22,785 bases of DNA from an uncultured Eubacteriales bacterium (lineage in GTDB: Bacteria > Bacillota > Clostridia > Oscillospirales > CAG-272): contig URCP01000043.1 in assembly GCA_900546315.1 (NCBI GenBank), forward strand, positions 1 through 22,785. The letters are read 5' to 3'. Position 1 is the first letter of the stretch. Each line of letters begins with the position of its first letter. Under the pieces are notes generated by a model, which worked only from the letters and a program-made list of their open reading frames with translations, was not told the origin of the DNA and ran no database searches. The translations under genes were made by a program, and so were the position numbers. Positions 7,401-15,842 of the stretch are shown here, one piece after another.

Positions 7401-8714
7401 ATGAAGAAAAATCGCAGAATAATCACCCTCATTCTTGTCGCCGGAATGCTTCTTTCCTTCGCGTCCTGCACCGGAAAGCAGTCCTCGGGGGACGAAAGCA
7501 CGTCTGACGCACCGGAGACCACTGACGGTGCCGGAGTTTCCGGAGAGACAACAGCCGCCGACGGCGCGCTTGAGGTCGCAAAGCAGGAGTATACCTTCAC
7601 GAAGCTCGGCGAGACCGACGTTCTCTCCGCGACTGTCGGCGGCGTCAGCGTATATGACGTCGGATATACGAGCGGTGACGAGAGCGTCGCGGCTGTTGTC
7701 GGCAACGCAGTTGTCGCTGTGGGAAGCGGAATGACCACGATCACGGCGACCAGAGGCTCCGACACGGTTGTTATAACTGTCAACGTGAATACTTCCTCGA
7801 AGGTCGTCATCGCGGGAGACGATATGGTTCCGCTTAATACCGCGTCGAATCCGACGGCGGCACTCACCGCTGCGGTGGAAGTCCCGACCGTTTTCGACAA
7901 AACTGACGCGGGAGTCACATGGACGTCGAGCAATCCCGAGGTCGCGACTGTCGACGCAGACGGAAACGTCACGGCTGTCGGCACGGGCGTCGCGGTCATA
8001 ACCGCTTCAAGCAACTATCAGATAACAACGACGACTGTCCAGTCGATGATGGGCATGAGCATAACCTCAACCGATTCGGCAATAGCTGATGATAAGGTCG
8101 TTGTCATGGTCAACAACGAGTTCGACGCGGAGAAGAACAAGGAGATCATCGGAACCTATACGGGTCACTATGACTGGCAGGGCTTCGCGGCTCAGGCGAG
8201 CGAGGAGAATCCCTGCTACACGAAGGACAACTTCCTCTGGATCCGCTCGAAGATAATCCTCGAGCTCAAGGCGGACGGAACCTTCACCCAGAAGGTGCTG
8301 AACGCGCAGAGGGCTACATATCCGGATTCGATCGACGATTCCCTCCCCGAGTCCACCTATGAGGAGCAGGTCGCGAAGTACGGCAAGAACAACTGCTACA
8401 TTTACAACCGCGCCGATCAGGATCCGACCTCCGAAGAGTTCGCCGGAAGCGACAAGACTTACGCGGCAATCGAGGGCATGGAAGCGAGCGGAATGAGGAA
8501 CTTTGCCGAGAGCGGCTATTTCATGGTAACCGGCGGCGAGCTGAAGCTCTACTACGGCGTGACGAACGGCATGACCGGCGAGTATCAGTCCGAGGAGTTC
8601 GATTACGGTAAGATCGAAGGAAACGAGTTCGTGAACAACGAGTATGTTCCGTTTGTCAACATGGTCAAGATGAGCGGCAACATGACTCAGGTTCTGACGA
8701 AGTCCGCTGACTGA
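7401..8714 (+). CDS. Secreted Big2-domain lipoprotein with C-terminal domain of unknown function
   Basis: Surface lipoprotein of 437 aa. Lipobox FASC gives lipidated Cys23, then a Ser/Thr/Asp-rich linker to about 58. Two bacterial Ig-like (Big2) repeats follow: about 63-128 (YTSGDESVAAV...GSGMTTITA) and about 138-206 (WTSSNPEVATVDADG...GTGVAVITA). The region from about 245 to 437 is not recognised; its segment 378-409 (LKLYYGVTNGMTG) resembles residues 73-101 of the lipoprotein two genes downstream. Start has AAAGGA 8 nt upstream. First gene of a three-lipoprotein operon with an FMN-binding protein, under a strong promoter and the GTTAG-N6-CTAAC repeat. Big2 domains usually serve as stalks or adhesion modules, so the C-terminal part probably carries the specific function. 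A ligand is not evident. Confidence 0.85.
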   Translation: MKKNRRIITLILVAGMLLSFASCTGKQSSGDESTSDAPETTDGAGVSGETTAADGALEVAKQEYTFTKLGETDVLSATVGGVSVYDVGYTSGDESVAAVVGNAVVAVGSGMTTITATRGSDTVVITVNVNTSSKVVIAGDDMVPLNTASNPTAALTAAVEVPTVFDKTDAGVTWTSSNPEVATVDADGNVTAVGTGVAVITASSNYQITTTTVQSMMGMSITSTDSAIADDKVVVMVNNEFDAEKNKEIIGTYTGHYDWQGFAAQASEENPCYTKDNFLWIRSKIILELKADGTFTQKVLNAQRATYPDSIDDSLPESTYEEQVAKYGKNNCYIYNRADQDPTSEEFAGSDKTYAAIEGMEASGMRNFAESGYFMVTGGELKLYYGVTNGMTGEYQSEEFDYGKIEGNEFVNNEYVPFVNMVKMSGNMTQVLTKSAD

Positions 8715-8722
8715 GACGAATA

Positions 8723-9223
8723 ATGAGAGGAAAGAGAATGATTTCCGCGTTTCTGGCGCTGTCCGCTCTGCTGCTCCCGTCCTGCGGGAGCGCGGCGGGG
8801 GAGCCGGAGACGACGGACGCGACGGACGCGCCCGCCACGGACGCTGAGACGACGACCGCCGGAGAGGTGATGGTCACGGGAATCGGCACGATGGTCTGGC
8901 ACGTTGACACGACCTTCACGGCTGTAGTCGACGTGACGATCTCTGGCGACAAGATCGAGTCTATCGCGCTCAGAAGCTCGAGCGTCGTCAGCACTGACGC
9001 GTTCACCGGCTGGAGAGACAACCGCGAGAGCTATCTCGCACAGTACAACGGCATATCTCTCGATTCGATAAGGAATCTTGAGGTACACGGTTCAACCGAC
9101 GTCACCGATCACCACAATGTCGGCGAGATAAACGGCGATATCGACGCCATAGCGGGCGCGACGGCGAGCAGCGTCGTCATAGCAATGGCGGTCAAGGACG
9201 CCGTAAGCAAATACGATTCGTAA
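8723..9223 (+). CDS. FMN-binding-domain lipoprotein (predicted flavinylated)
   Basis: Extracytoplasmic redox lipoprotein, 166 aa. Lipobox LPSC gives Cys21; an acidic Thr-rich linker runs to about 45; one FMN_bind domain fills the rest. The flavinylation motif is DAIAGATAS at 141-149, with Thr147 the expected attachment site for FMN transferred by ApbE; Ala144 replaces the commoner Ser/Thr. No ApbE gene is visible. Start: the ATG at 8723 gives a positively charged signal-peptide n-region (RGKR) but a weak ribosome site; ATG 8738 has a better AGGA but would lose those charges, so 8723 is preferred. It follows the Big2 lipoprotein by 8 nt. Known roles of such proteins include extracellular electron transfer and metal reduction; here the electron donor and acceptor are unknown. 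Confidence 0.85.
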   Translation: MRGKRMISAFLALSALLLPSCGSAAGEPETTDATDAPATDAETTTAGEVMVTGIGTMVWHVDTTFTAVVDVTISGDKIESIALRSSSVVSTDAFTGWRDNRESYLAQYNGISLDSIRNLEVHGSTDVTDHHNVGEINGDIDAIAGATASSVVIAMAVKDAVSKYDS

Positions 9224-9239
9224 AGGAAGGTATTCCGGA

Positions 9240-10061
9240 ATGAAACTTCGAAGAATAGCCGCGGTGCTGCTGATTGTCTGCATGGCGCTCATGATGTTCG
9301 CGTGCTCCTCTCAGGGGAGCGGGGACGAAACGACACCGGACGTGACGAGCGGCAGCACAGAAACCGAGCTTCCGGTCGCGACATATGTCGGGAGCCACGC
9401 GACGAGCAACGCGATGGGCGACGTTGTCAGCGGTCATCTGATAAATGTCTTCGCAGACGGCAGTGTGAAAATCTACTACGGTATCAAGGCGGGAATGCAG
9501 GGGCTTCACTACGGCGCTTATGACGGGAAGCTCGAAAACGGCGTTGTGACCTACAGCGTCACGAAAGCCGACACCGAGAGCTCGACGACAGATTCGTTCG
9601 AGCTCCCGGACGGCGCGGAGAGCTTCAAAGCGAAAGTCTTCTGTCTCGCGAGCTACCCGAACAGCTCGGGCGGCGGCATCTATTATGTGAAGATTCCGCC
9701 GATAGTTCCCGACGAGAGCGCGGAGTATATATTCATCGGCTCAAAGACCGGGGACGGCGATTTCGGGTTCTATATCGAGCTGAAGGACGGAAAGCTCCGC
9801 GCCGCGGCTTCGGCGGACGGGAAAACCGACACCGTGACCGGCAGCTATTCGATCGAGTATTCGGATATCAGCGACATCGACGCGTTCGACAAGCTGAAGA
9901 TAAAGTACAGACCGTTTTTCGCGGCGGATGGCGAGACCGAGACCGGGATAAAGTTCTCGGATACATCGTTCATCTCGCTCACTCCGGAGAGCGACGGCGG
10001 GGTGCTTCCGAAGCTGACTCTCGCGACGATCGTCAATACCGACGGTACGCGCGACAACTGA
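9240..10061 (+). CDS. Secreted lipoprotein sharing a domain with the Big2 lipoprotein
   Basis: 273-aa lipoprotein of unrecognised family. The signal peptide ends in MFAC, giving Cys22, followed by an acidic linker to about 45. Residues 47-101 (TYVGSH..., VFADGSVKIYYGIKAGMQG, then DGKLENG) resemble the C-terminal domain of the 437-aa lipoprotein (TYTGHY..., LKLYYGVTNGMTG, YGKIEGN), so the two share a module that is Big2-stalked in one and free in the other. The rest is beta-rich with repeated Gly/Asp turns and a second Thr/Ser/Asp-rich stretch. Only two Cys residues lie in the signal peptide region and a few later. AAGGAAGG precedes the start by about 8 nt, 16 nt after the FMN-binding gene. 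The function is unknown; the context suggests part of the same surface complex. Confidence 0.82.
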   Translation: MKLRRIAAVLLIVCMALMMFACSSQGSGDETTPDVTSGSTETELPVATYVGSHATSNAMGDVVSGHLINVFADGSVKIYYGIKAGMQGLHYGAYDGKLENGVVTYSVTKADTESSTTDSFELPDGAESFKAKVFCLASYPNSSGGGIYYVKIPPIVPDESAEYIFIGSKTGDGDFGFYIELKDGKLRAAASADGKTDTVTGSYSIEYSDISDIDAFDKLKIKYRPFFAADGETETGIKFSDTSFISLTPESDGGVLPKLTLATIVNTDGTRDN

Positions 10062-10076
10062 ATACCGTTTTTACAC

Positions 10077-10127
10077 GGCAGCGGCTGGGATCGTTGTGCC
10101 ATCGCACGGCGGTTTCCCACCTCTGCC
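10077..10127 (+). other. Extended imperfect RNA hairpin between two gene blocks
   Basis: GGCAG (10077-10081) pairs with CTGCC (10123-10127); inside, TGGGA pairs with TCCCA and GTGC with GCAC around a CATC loop, with single-base bulges. No U-tract follows. It lies between the lipoprotein genes and the importer operon and may be a processing or attenuation point. The rest of 10128-10191 is A-rich, with a weak possible -10 (TATATT at 10137) and no convincing -35, so a separate promoter is not established. Confidence 0.5.
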
Positions 10128-10191
10128 ATATATCTGTATATTGGGAAAAATAAAATAAAGCCTGAAATAAGGCAAAAAAAGGAGAAAAATC

Positions 10192-10848
10192 ATGAACGCG
10201 TTTTTTGAATGGGCATACCGCACGAGAGGAAATTCTGTCAGAGACCTCGCTGAGGGCAAGGAAGTCTCGATGGAGAAGATGTTTTTAAGCTTCATGTCGC
10301 ACAATCCGATATTCGTCAGCGACGGACCTGCCGGTCTTAACGGCGCCGTCAAGGGAATCGGCTTCATCCCGAGGGAGGAGTATCTCGCTGAGGCCATGGA
10401 GGCTTATAAAAAGCATATCCAGTCTTACGTCAAGGGCGACAGGGGCTATTCCGAGCGCGGCCTTCAGATACTCATGAAGTATCTCTACAGCGAAGAGGCG
10501 GAGAAGACGATAGATTTCGATCACGTCTACGGCGTCGAGATGGCGTTCACTAACAGCTACAAGAACTACATGGAGAATCCGCGCGCGTCGATGGTCTTCT
10601 ATCAGCCGCCGAGGATCAGCTTCGAGCTCAAGGGCAAAATGGAGCTGATCGGTGAGCACCACGCGGAGGACGAGGAGGTCGATCCGTTCTCGCTTCCGCT
10701 GCTCCAGCAGTTCGTGAACGCTCAGCATGACGTCTACCACCTCCCGAACATCGAGGGCTGGAAGACCCGCCCGGTCTATAAGTTCACGATCGAGGAGATC
10801 TACGACAAGTCCGCGACTCAGAACGGCTTCGGGACCCGTATCATGTAA
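10192..10848 (+). CDS. Conserved-looking cytoplasmic protein of unknown function, first gene of the importer operon
   Basis: 218 aa, not recognised. No signal peptide or membrane segment. GGAG lies 8 nt before the ATG. The protein is mixed alpha/beta: N-terminal FFEWAYRTRG, a helical middle (EEYLAEAMEAYKKHIQSY), then a strand-rich part near 130-160 (RASMVFYQPPRISFELKG) and a His-rich stretch (EHHAEDEE, AQHDVYHLPN). The strand-rich part is faintly like split-barrel flavin-binding proteins, but no motif proves this. The stop is 3 nt before the start of the binding-lipoprotein gene, which has no ribosome site of its own, so expression of the two is coupled. That coupling suggests a cytoplasmic enzyme or chaperone acting on the importer's cargo. 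Confidence 0.85.
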   Translation: MNAFFEWAYRTRGNSVRDLAEGKEVSMEKMFLSFMSHNPIFVSDGPAGLNGAVKGIGFIPREEYLAEAMEAYKKHIQSYVKGDRGYSERGLQILMKYLYSEEAEKTIDFDHVYGVEMAFTNSYKNYMENPRASMVFYQPPRISFELKGKMELIGEHHAEDEEVDPFSLPLLQQFVNAQHDVYHLPNIEGWKTRPVYKFTIEEIYDKSATQNGFGTRIM

Positions 10849-10851
10849 GCC

Positions 10852-12732
10852 ATGAAGAGAATATTTTCTGTTATCCTCGCGGTCGTTATTGCCGCGTCGG
10901 TCACACTGACCGGCTGCGGGCGCGAGGCGAAGTATTCCGACGCGCTGAGGATCGGCGCGTCGGAGATTCCAAAGACTCTGATGCCGTATGTCTCGTCGCA
11001 CACGTCGAACGTTTATGTCGCGAACATGGTCTATGACACGCTGCTTGGGAGTATTTCGGAACCTGCTGACTATAACCTTCCGGACGGAAGCGTCTATACT
11101 CCGTATGATCAGGACGAGAACTATTTCGGCTTTACCGACCGTCTCTGCGGCATGGAGGGGGCTTACCCGAGAAAGGACGGCTCGGAGTACGGATGGGTGC
11201 TTTTTGAGCCGACAGCGGAGCAGTATGAGAAGCAGCTCGCCCGAAAGGGAATAGTCAAGGGACAGAACGAGGCGGGAGAGACCATCGAGGAGACCGATGA
11301 GGAGTTCGCGGTACGCTCGGAGCGTGCCGTTCCGGCTCACAACTGGATGGAGTACCGATTTGAGGTGCGGGACGGATACACATGGAACGACGGCGTGCTG
11401 TTTACCGCCGACGATATCGTCTTTACCTTCAAGTACGCGCTCAAGAATTCTGGCGCGCTCGCGAGCATCGCGTATTTCCTTGACAGTTACTACGACTGTT
11501 ATTCGGATAACGGCGATCTGGTGCTCATTCTCGCGTCGAACAAGCTCAGCGATATCCGGACGATCTGCTCTTCGATACTCATAATCCCGGAGCATATCTG
11601 GAGCGGTATCCGCCACCCGGCGCAGGAGAAGAACCTCGACCCGGTCGGAACCGGGATGTATCTCGCGAAGAGCGGGGACTATATAGAGGACAACTCGATA
11701 ACCCTGACCCTCCGCGATGACCTTGACCCCGCGCTCGAAAAAGAAGCGCTCGGTGATAATCCGATAGAAAAGATAACGATCCTCAGACTACAGAATGAGG
11801 ACGTGACGCTTAACGCGCTCCAGAAGGGCGACATCGACGTATCGATGGATTCACTGACAGCCGCGAAGGCTTACGCCGTCGACGACAATGAGCGTTACGA
11901 CGGAGTGAAGGTTTCAAGCTACGACAGCGATTTCGTCACGACGCTCGCCTTCAATGTCGGAAAGTACGGCGCGTTCAATGAGGAGAATATGCCGGAGAGC
12001 TATAATGTCCGCCGCGCGATCTCGCTCGCCATCGACCAGCAGGAGCTTATCGACAGCGTCCTTTACGGAAAGGGCACAAAGGTGGGCGACGGGCTCGTTC
12101 AGGAGACATATCCGCACGCGGTGAAAAACGCGGACGGAAGCTATCGCTATCACGAGACCGACGCGGAGCTCGCTAACAGACTGCTCGACGAGGCGGGTTA
12201 TACGAAAAACTCAGACGGAACGCGTGACCTGTCGTTTAAGATTCTCGCCAGCACCGGCGCTGAGACGCTTGTCAACGCCATCGGAAAGCAGCTGAAGGAA
12301 AAGCTCGGGATAACCATAGTCTTTGATCTCGCGAAGAGCGACTATTCCGAGGTCATCAAGCAGTCGAACGGCGCTGATTTCGATATGATAATCAACTCCG
12401 TGACATTCTCGCCTGACAAGCTGCTGATGTTTGACGCGAGATTCGGGCGTTATCCCAACGGCTCCGCGAGAGTCTGGAACGTCACCGGAGTCAACGATCC
12501 CGAGCTCTCGGAGCTCATGTGGGTCATGGACACCGAGACCGACATAAAGGCACAGTACGCGAAGGCACAGGATGTTCAGGCGCGGATAGCCGAGCTTTAT
12601 GTCGAGATACCGCTTTACTGCGCGAAGAACTACTGTGTCTACACCGATAAGAATTACATGGGCTGGGTCGAGCAGAAGAACGGCTCTGTCCTTAACGATT
12701 ATTCGATCAGATATCTGGTCAGAAACAAATAA
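10852..12732 (+). CDS. Family 5 (Dpp/Opp-type) extracellular solute-binding lipoprotein
   Basis: Ligand-capture component of the adjacent ABC importer, 626 aa, longer than DppA/OppA (about 535). Lipobox LTGC gives Cys22. Family 5 hallmarks are the early LRIGASEIPKTLMPY segment, the block near 165-195 (DGYTWNDGVLFTADDIVFTF) and NVRRAISLAIDQQELID in the second lobe. Much of the extra length lies between about 75 and 150, an acidic Tyr-rich insertion between the first lobe strands. No ribosome site is evident: the ATG lies 3 nt after the upstream stop, so translation probably depends on coupling. The stop overlaps the permease start by 1 nt. Known ligands of the family include peptides, nickel, haem and opines; the ligand here cannot be read from sequence. 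Confidence 0.92.
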   Translation: MKRIFSVILAVVIAASVTLTGCGREAKYSDALRIGASEIPKTLMPYVSSHTSNVYVANMVYDTLLGSISEPADYNLPDGSVYTPYDQDENYFGFTDRLCGMEGAYPRKDGSEYGWVLFEPTAEQYEKQLARKGIVKGQNEAGETIEETDEEFAVRSERAVPAHNWMEYRFEVRDGYTWNDGVLFTADDIVFTFKYALKNSGALASIAYFLDSYYDCYSDNGDLVLILASNKLSDIRTICSSILIIPEHIWSGIRHPAQEKNLDPVGTGMYLAKSGDYIEDNSITLTLRDDLDPALEKEALGDNPIEKITILRLQNEDVTLNALQKGDIDVSMDSLTAAKAYAVDDNERYDGVKVSSYDSDFVTTLAFNVGKYGAFNEENMPESYNVRRAISLAIDQQELIDSVLYGKGTKVGDGLVQETYPHAVKNADGSYRYHETDAELANRLLDEAGYTKNSDGTRDLSFKILASTGAETLVNAIGKQLKEKLGITIVFDLAKSDYSEVIKQSNGADFDMIINSVTFSPDKLLMFDARFGRYPNGSARVWNVTGVNDPELSELMWVMDTETDIKAQYAKAQDVQARIAELYVEIPLYCAKNYCVYTDKNYMGWVEQKNGSVLNDYSIRYLVRNK

Positions 12733-13841
12733 TGAAAAACGGATTCATTCTGAAAAAACTTCTGGTGAACGTCGGAATACTCTTCGTCGTCATAACTCTG
12801 AATTTCTTCCTTCCGCGGCTCATCTACTCCGACCCGGCGACACCGTATTACGCGGGTGTGCCGGAGGACGCGGTGGCTCTCAGACAGGCGATACGTGAGG
12901 AATACGGCTTCGATAAGCCGATGTTCGTCCAGTATCTCGTTTATCTCGGGAAGCTGCTTCGCTTCGATTTCGGCACATCCTACATATACAAGGAGCCTGT
13001 CTTCAACGTAATGTTCAAGCGCATCCCGTGGTCGCTAGTGCTGAGCCTTTCCACGCTCGTCATCTCGGTGACGCTCGGAATAATCTTCGGAGCCGTCGCG
13101 GCGAAGAACCGCGGTAAGTGGCAGGATTCGACCATCCTTCGTCTGTCGACGCTGTCGACCGCGATCCCGACATTCTGGCTCGCGATGGTTTCGGTAATGC
13201 TGTTCGCGTTCACGATACCGGTGTTTCCGTATCGCGGGGCGATGACAGAGGGATATACGCTTGTGATGAACAAACCGCTTTTTGCCGGGGTGTTCTTCGG
13301 CTCGGTGCTGCTGACGGTGATTCTTTATCTGATATTCAGAAAGGGATTTCTGACATTCACGGTTCCGCTTGTCGGGCTCGCGGCGGCGGTCGGTGTGTCG
13401 ATACCGTTTGATGATATCGCTGATATCGCGTATCACGCGTTTCTTCCGGTCGTCATCACCGCGATAGGGAGCACGATATCCTACGCGCTGCTTGTCCGGA
13501 ACAGCATGATTTCTGTCGTGAACGAGGATTATATCCTGACCGCCCGCGCGAAGGGTGTTCCGGCGAGGAAGATACTTTTCGGTCACACGTTCAGGAACGC
13601 TCTTCTGCCGCTCGTGACGAGCATAGGTCTCGGCATCTCCGGACTCATCGGAGGCTCGGTGCTTATGGAGCAGATATTCACCTGGCCGGGAATGGGAAAC
13701 CTGCTGCTCGAGGCGAACAACAACGGCGATTTCCAGCTCGCGCAGGCGATACTCCTGCTCTTCGCGATAATTACGATCGCGGCAAACTTCATAACCGATC
13801 TCATCTACCACAAGCTCGACCCACGTGTCGGGATAGTCTGA
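12732..13841 (+). CDS. DppB/OppB-type ABC importer permease
   Basis: Membrane subunit of the importer, 369 aa. The N-terminal TM helix (about 10-27) is followed by the usual extracellular region and the PWSLVLSLSTLVISVTLG helix. The cytoplasmic coupling (EAA) loop is at about 271-293 (ARAKGVPARKILFGHTFRNA). It is 30-60 residues longer than typical DppB proteins because of two extra hydrophobic segments at about 183-202 and 206-224 between the normal TM3/TM4 region and the EAA half. The start overlaps the binding-protein stop (TAATG). It forms a heterodimer with the next gene's product. Confidence 0.92.
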   Translation: MKNGFILKKLLVNVGILFVVITLNFFLPRLIYSDPATPYYAGVPEDAVALRQAIREEYGFDKPMFVQYLVYLGKLLRFDFGTSYIYKEPVFNVMFKRIPWSLVLSLSTLVISVTLGIIFGAVAAKNRGKWQDSTILRLSTLSTAIPTFWLAMVSVMLFAFTIPVFPYRGAMTEGYTLVMNKPLFAGVFFGSVLLTVILYLIFRKGFLTFTVPLVGLAAAVGVSIPFDDIADIAYHAFLPVVITAIGSTISYALLVRNSMISVVNEDYILTARAKGVPARKILFGHTFRNALLPLVTSIGLGISGLIGGSVLMEQIFTWPGMGNLLLEANNNGDFQLAQAILLLFAIITIAANFITDLIYHKLDPRVGIV

Positions 13842-13854
13842 GAGGAACGCTGAT

Positions 13855-14853
13855 ATGAAATTCATAAAAAAACTCCGCTCAGGGCTGCTTGGCGCGTGGA
13901 AATTCTTCCTGAAGATATGGAACCACAAAAAGGGGCGCGTCGGCATCATTATCACCGGATTCGTGATTCTTGTGGCGATCTTCGCTCCGGTTCTGACAAA
14001 ATACGACCCGTATGATTACGACGTCACAAAGGGCTTGCAGCCGCCGACCGCGGAGCATCTGCTCGGAACCGACAAGAACGGCGTCGACATCCTGACCGAG
14101 CTTATTTACGGCACGCGTATCTCTCTTCTTGTCGGACTCGCGTCGGGGATCGGCGTGACGCTGCTCGGAGCGGTGCTCGGCGTTGTCGCCGGGTATTTCG
14201 GAAAGGTCAGATCGACGATAATCCTCAATGTCATAAACGTGATGCTCGTCATCCCGACGCTTCCTCTTATGATCATACTTAATAAGGTCAGCTCAAGCTA
14301 TGTTATGATGATCTTCATCTTCGTGGCGTTTGGCTGGTCCGGGACAGCGCGTATGATACGCGCTCAGGTGCTCTCTGTACGCGAGAGCGGGTATGTCAGG
14401 GCGGCTGAGCTCTCGGGCGCGAGCCGGTGGTATGTTATGCGCAGACATATCCTTCCGGCGGTTTCGAACCTGCTTATCATGAACTGCGCGCTGTCCTGCG
14501 CCGGTTTCATGATCGCGGAGGCGGGACTGTCTTTTATCGGTCTCGGCGACCCGAACAGCATGAGCTGGGGCAAGATACTCGTCCGCGCGCAGGAATCGGC
14601 GTTCACCGCCGGGCTGTGGGCGTGGGTGCTGGCTCCCGGAGCCGCGATATTCCTGACCGTCACCGGATTCATGCAGATCGGCTACGCGATCGAGGACATA
14701 TGCAATCCGCGCATGGTCAAGAAGAACGCCGCGGCGAAGTCCTTCTCGAAGCTCGATGAAAAAAGCGTCGGCAGGGTTTTCGCGGCGATGGACGATATTC
14801 CCGAGCCTGAATGCGCGACCGTGGATCAGCCGCGAAAGGAGACGATCACATGA
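13855..14853 (+). CDS. DppC/OppC-type ABC importer permease
   Basis: Second membrane subunit, 332 aa. The first TM helix (about 30-47) is preceded by a basic cytoplasmic stretch, then the family signature HLLGTDKNGVDILTELIYG. The EAA coupling loop is RAAELSGASRWYVMRRHILP. A C-terminal tail of about 50 residues after GYAIEDICNPR is longer than usual and rich in Lys and acidic residues. AGAGGAA precedes the ATG by about 9 nt. The last codons overlap the next start (ATGA at 14850-14853), indicating coupled translation with the ATPase. Confidence 0.92.
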   Translation: MKFIKKLRSGLLGAWKFFLKIWNHKKGRVGIIITGFVILVAIFAPVLTKYDPYDYDVTKGLQPPTAEHLLGTDKNGVDILTELIYGTRISLLVGLASGIGVTLLGAVLGVVAGYFGKVRSTIILNVINVMLVIPTLPLMIILNKVSSSYVMMIFIFVAFGWSGTARMIRAQVLSVRESGYVRAAELSGASRWYVMRRHILPAVSNLLIMNCALSCAGFMIAEAGLSFIGLGDPNSMSWGKILVRAQESAFTAGLWAWVLAPGAAIFLTVTGFMQIGYAIEDICNPRMVKKNAAAKSFSKLDEKSVGRVFAAMDDIPEPECATVDQPRKETIT

Positions 14854-15842
14854 ACACTGAATGTCTTAAGATACGCGGTCTCAAGGTCGTATTCTACAGC
14901 GGAGAGGGCTTTATAAAAGCGGTTGAGGGAGTGGACATTGACGTTCACGAAGGCGAGTGCGTCGCCATTGTCGGCGAGAGCGGCTGCGGAAAATCCGTGA
15001 CCGGACTGTCGATGATGCGGCTGCTGTCGTCTCCTCCGGCAATATGGCGCGCGGATGAAATGACATATATGACGAGAAGCGGGGAAACGCTTGACCTTAT
15101 AAATGCCTCTGAGATCCGGCTCGAAAAGCTTCGCGGGGACGAGATATCAATGATCTATCAGGATCCGTCGTCGGCGCTGAACCCGGTCATGACGATCGGT
15201 TCGCAGATCGGGGAGATTTACAGGTATCACACGGAACTGTCAAAGAAGGAAGCCCGTGAGGCCGGAATCGAGATACTGAGACAGGTAGGCATCCCCGCGC
15301 CGGAAAAGCGTTACGATCAGTTCCCGCACGAGCTGTCCGGCGGCATGAAGCAGAGAGTTCTCACCGCGATGGCAATGGCGCTGAAGCCGAGACTTCTCAT
15401 CGCGGACGAACCTACGACGGCGCTCGACGTGACGATACAGGCGCAGATATTGTCGCTTCTTTCGGATTTGTGCCGCAGGGAGGGAACCGCGCTCGTGATG
15501 ATAACTCACGATCTCGGCGTCGTCCGCTCGATCGCTGACCGCGTCTATGTCATGTACTGCGGGAAGATCATGGAGCAGGGAACCTGCGGAGAAATACTTG
15601 ACAGCCCGGCGCATCCCTACACAAAGGGGCTTATCAGGGCGATTCCGACGCTCGGCGAGAGGATGAAACGTTTTCACCAGATACCCGGAAACGTCCCGTC
15701 TCCCGCCGCGAAGCCGGACGGATGCTATTTTTCGAACAGATGCGATATATGTGACGCGAAATGTCACGAGAAGATGCCGCCGCTCAGAGACATACAGGGC
15801 GAGCCGGGGCACAGATCAAGATGCTGGAGGACTGTGGAATGA
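14850..15842 (+). CDS. DppD/OppD-type ABC importer ATPase
   Basis: First nucleotide-binding subunit, 330 aa. Walker A GESGCGKS (42-49), Q-loop Gln104, signature LSGGM (162-166), Walker B LLIADEP (182-188) and His220. The C-terminal oligopeptide-type extension has Cys292, 298, 301, 305 and 325 (CYFSNRCDICDAKC); related proteins bind a [4Fe-4S] cluster here, and this one has an extra Cys at 301. The ATG is chosen at 14850 because GGAG lies 8 nt upstream and it overlaps the permease stop; a longer reading upstream only overlaps the permease. The stop overlaps the next start by ATGA. Confidence 0.94.
   Translation: MNTECLKIRGLKVVFYSGEGFIKAVEGVDIDVHEGECVAIVGESGCGKSVTGLSMMRLLSSPPAIWRADEMTYMTRSGETLDLINASEIRLEKLRGDEISMIYQDPSSALNPVMTIGSQIGEIYRYHTELSKKEAREAGIEILRQVGIPAPEKRYDQFPHELSGGMKQRVLTAMAMALKPRLLIADEPTTALDVTIQAQILSLLSDLCRREGTALVMITHDLGVVRSIADRVYVMYCGKIMEQGTCGEILDSPAHPYTKGLIRAIPTLGERMKRFHQIPGNVPSPAAKPDGCYFSNRCDICDAKCHEKMPPLRDIQGEPGHRSRCWRTVE

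Noticed and set aside
7364..8014. Minus-strand frame of 216 codons, Thr/Ser/Val-rich, opposite the Big2 lipoprotein
   Set aside because: Low-complexity composition is the mirror of the Asp/Val/Thr-rich lipoprotein; it would start inside that gene and run into its leader.
10285..11616. Long minus-strand frame (443 codons) opposite the binding-lipoprotein genes
   Set aside because: It is antisense to two well-supported genes, is Arg/Asp/Val-rich as expected for a mirror frame in GC-biased DNA, and lacks a ribosome site.
13035..13955. Minus-strand frame of 306 codons opposite the permease genes
   Set aside because: Extremely Arg/Glu/His-rich mirror of hydrophobic permease codons; no start signals.
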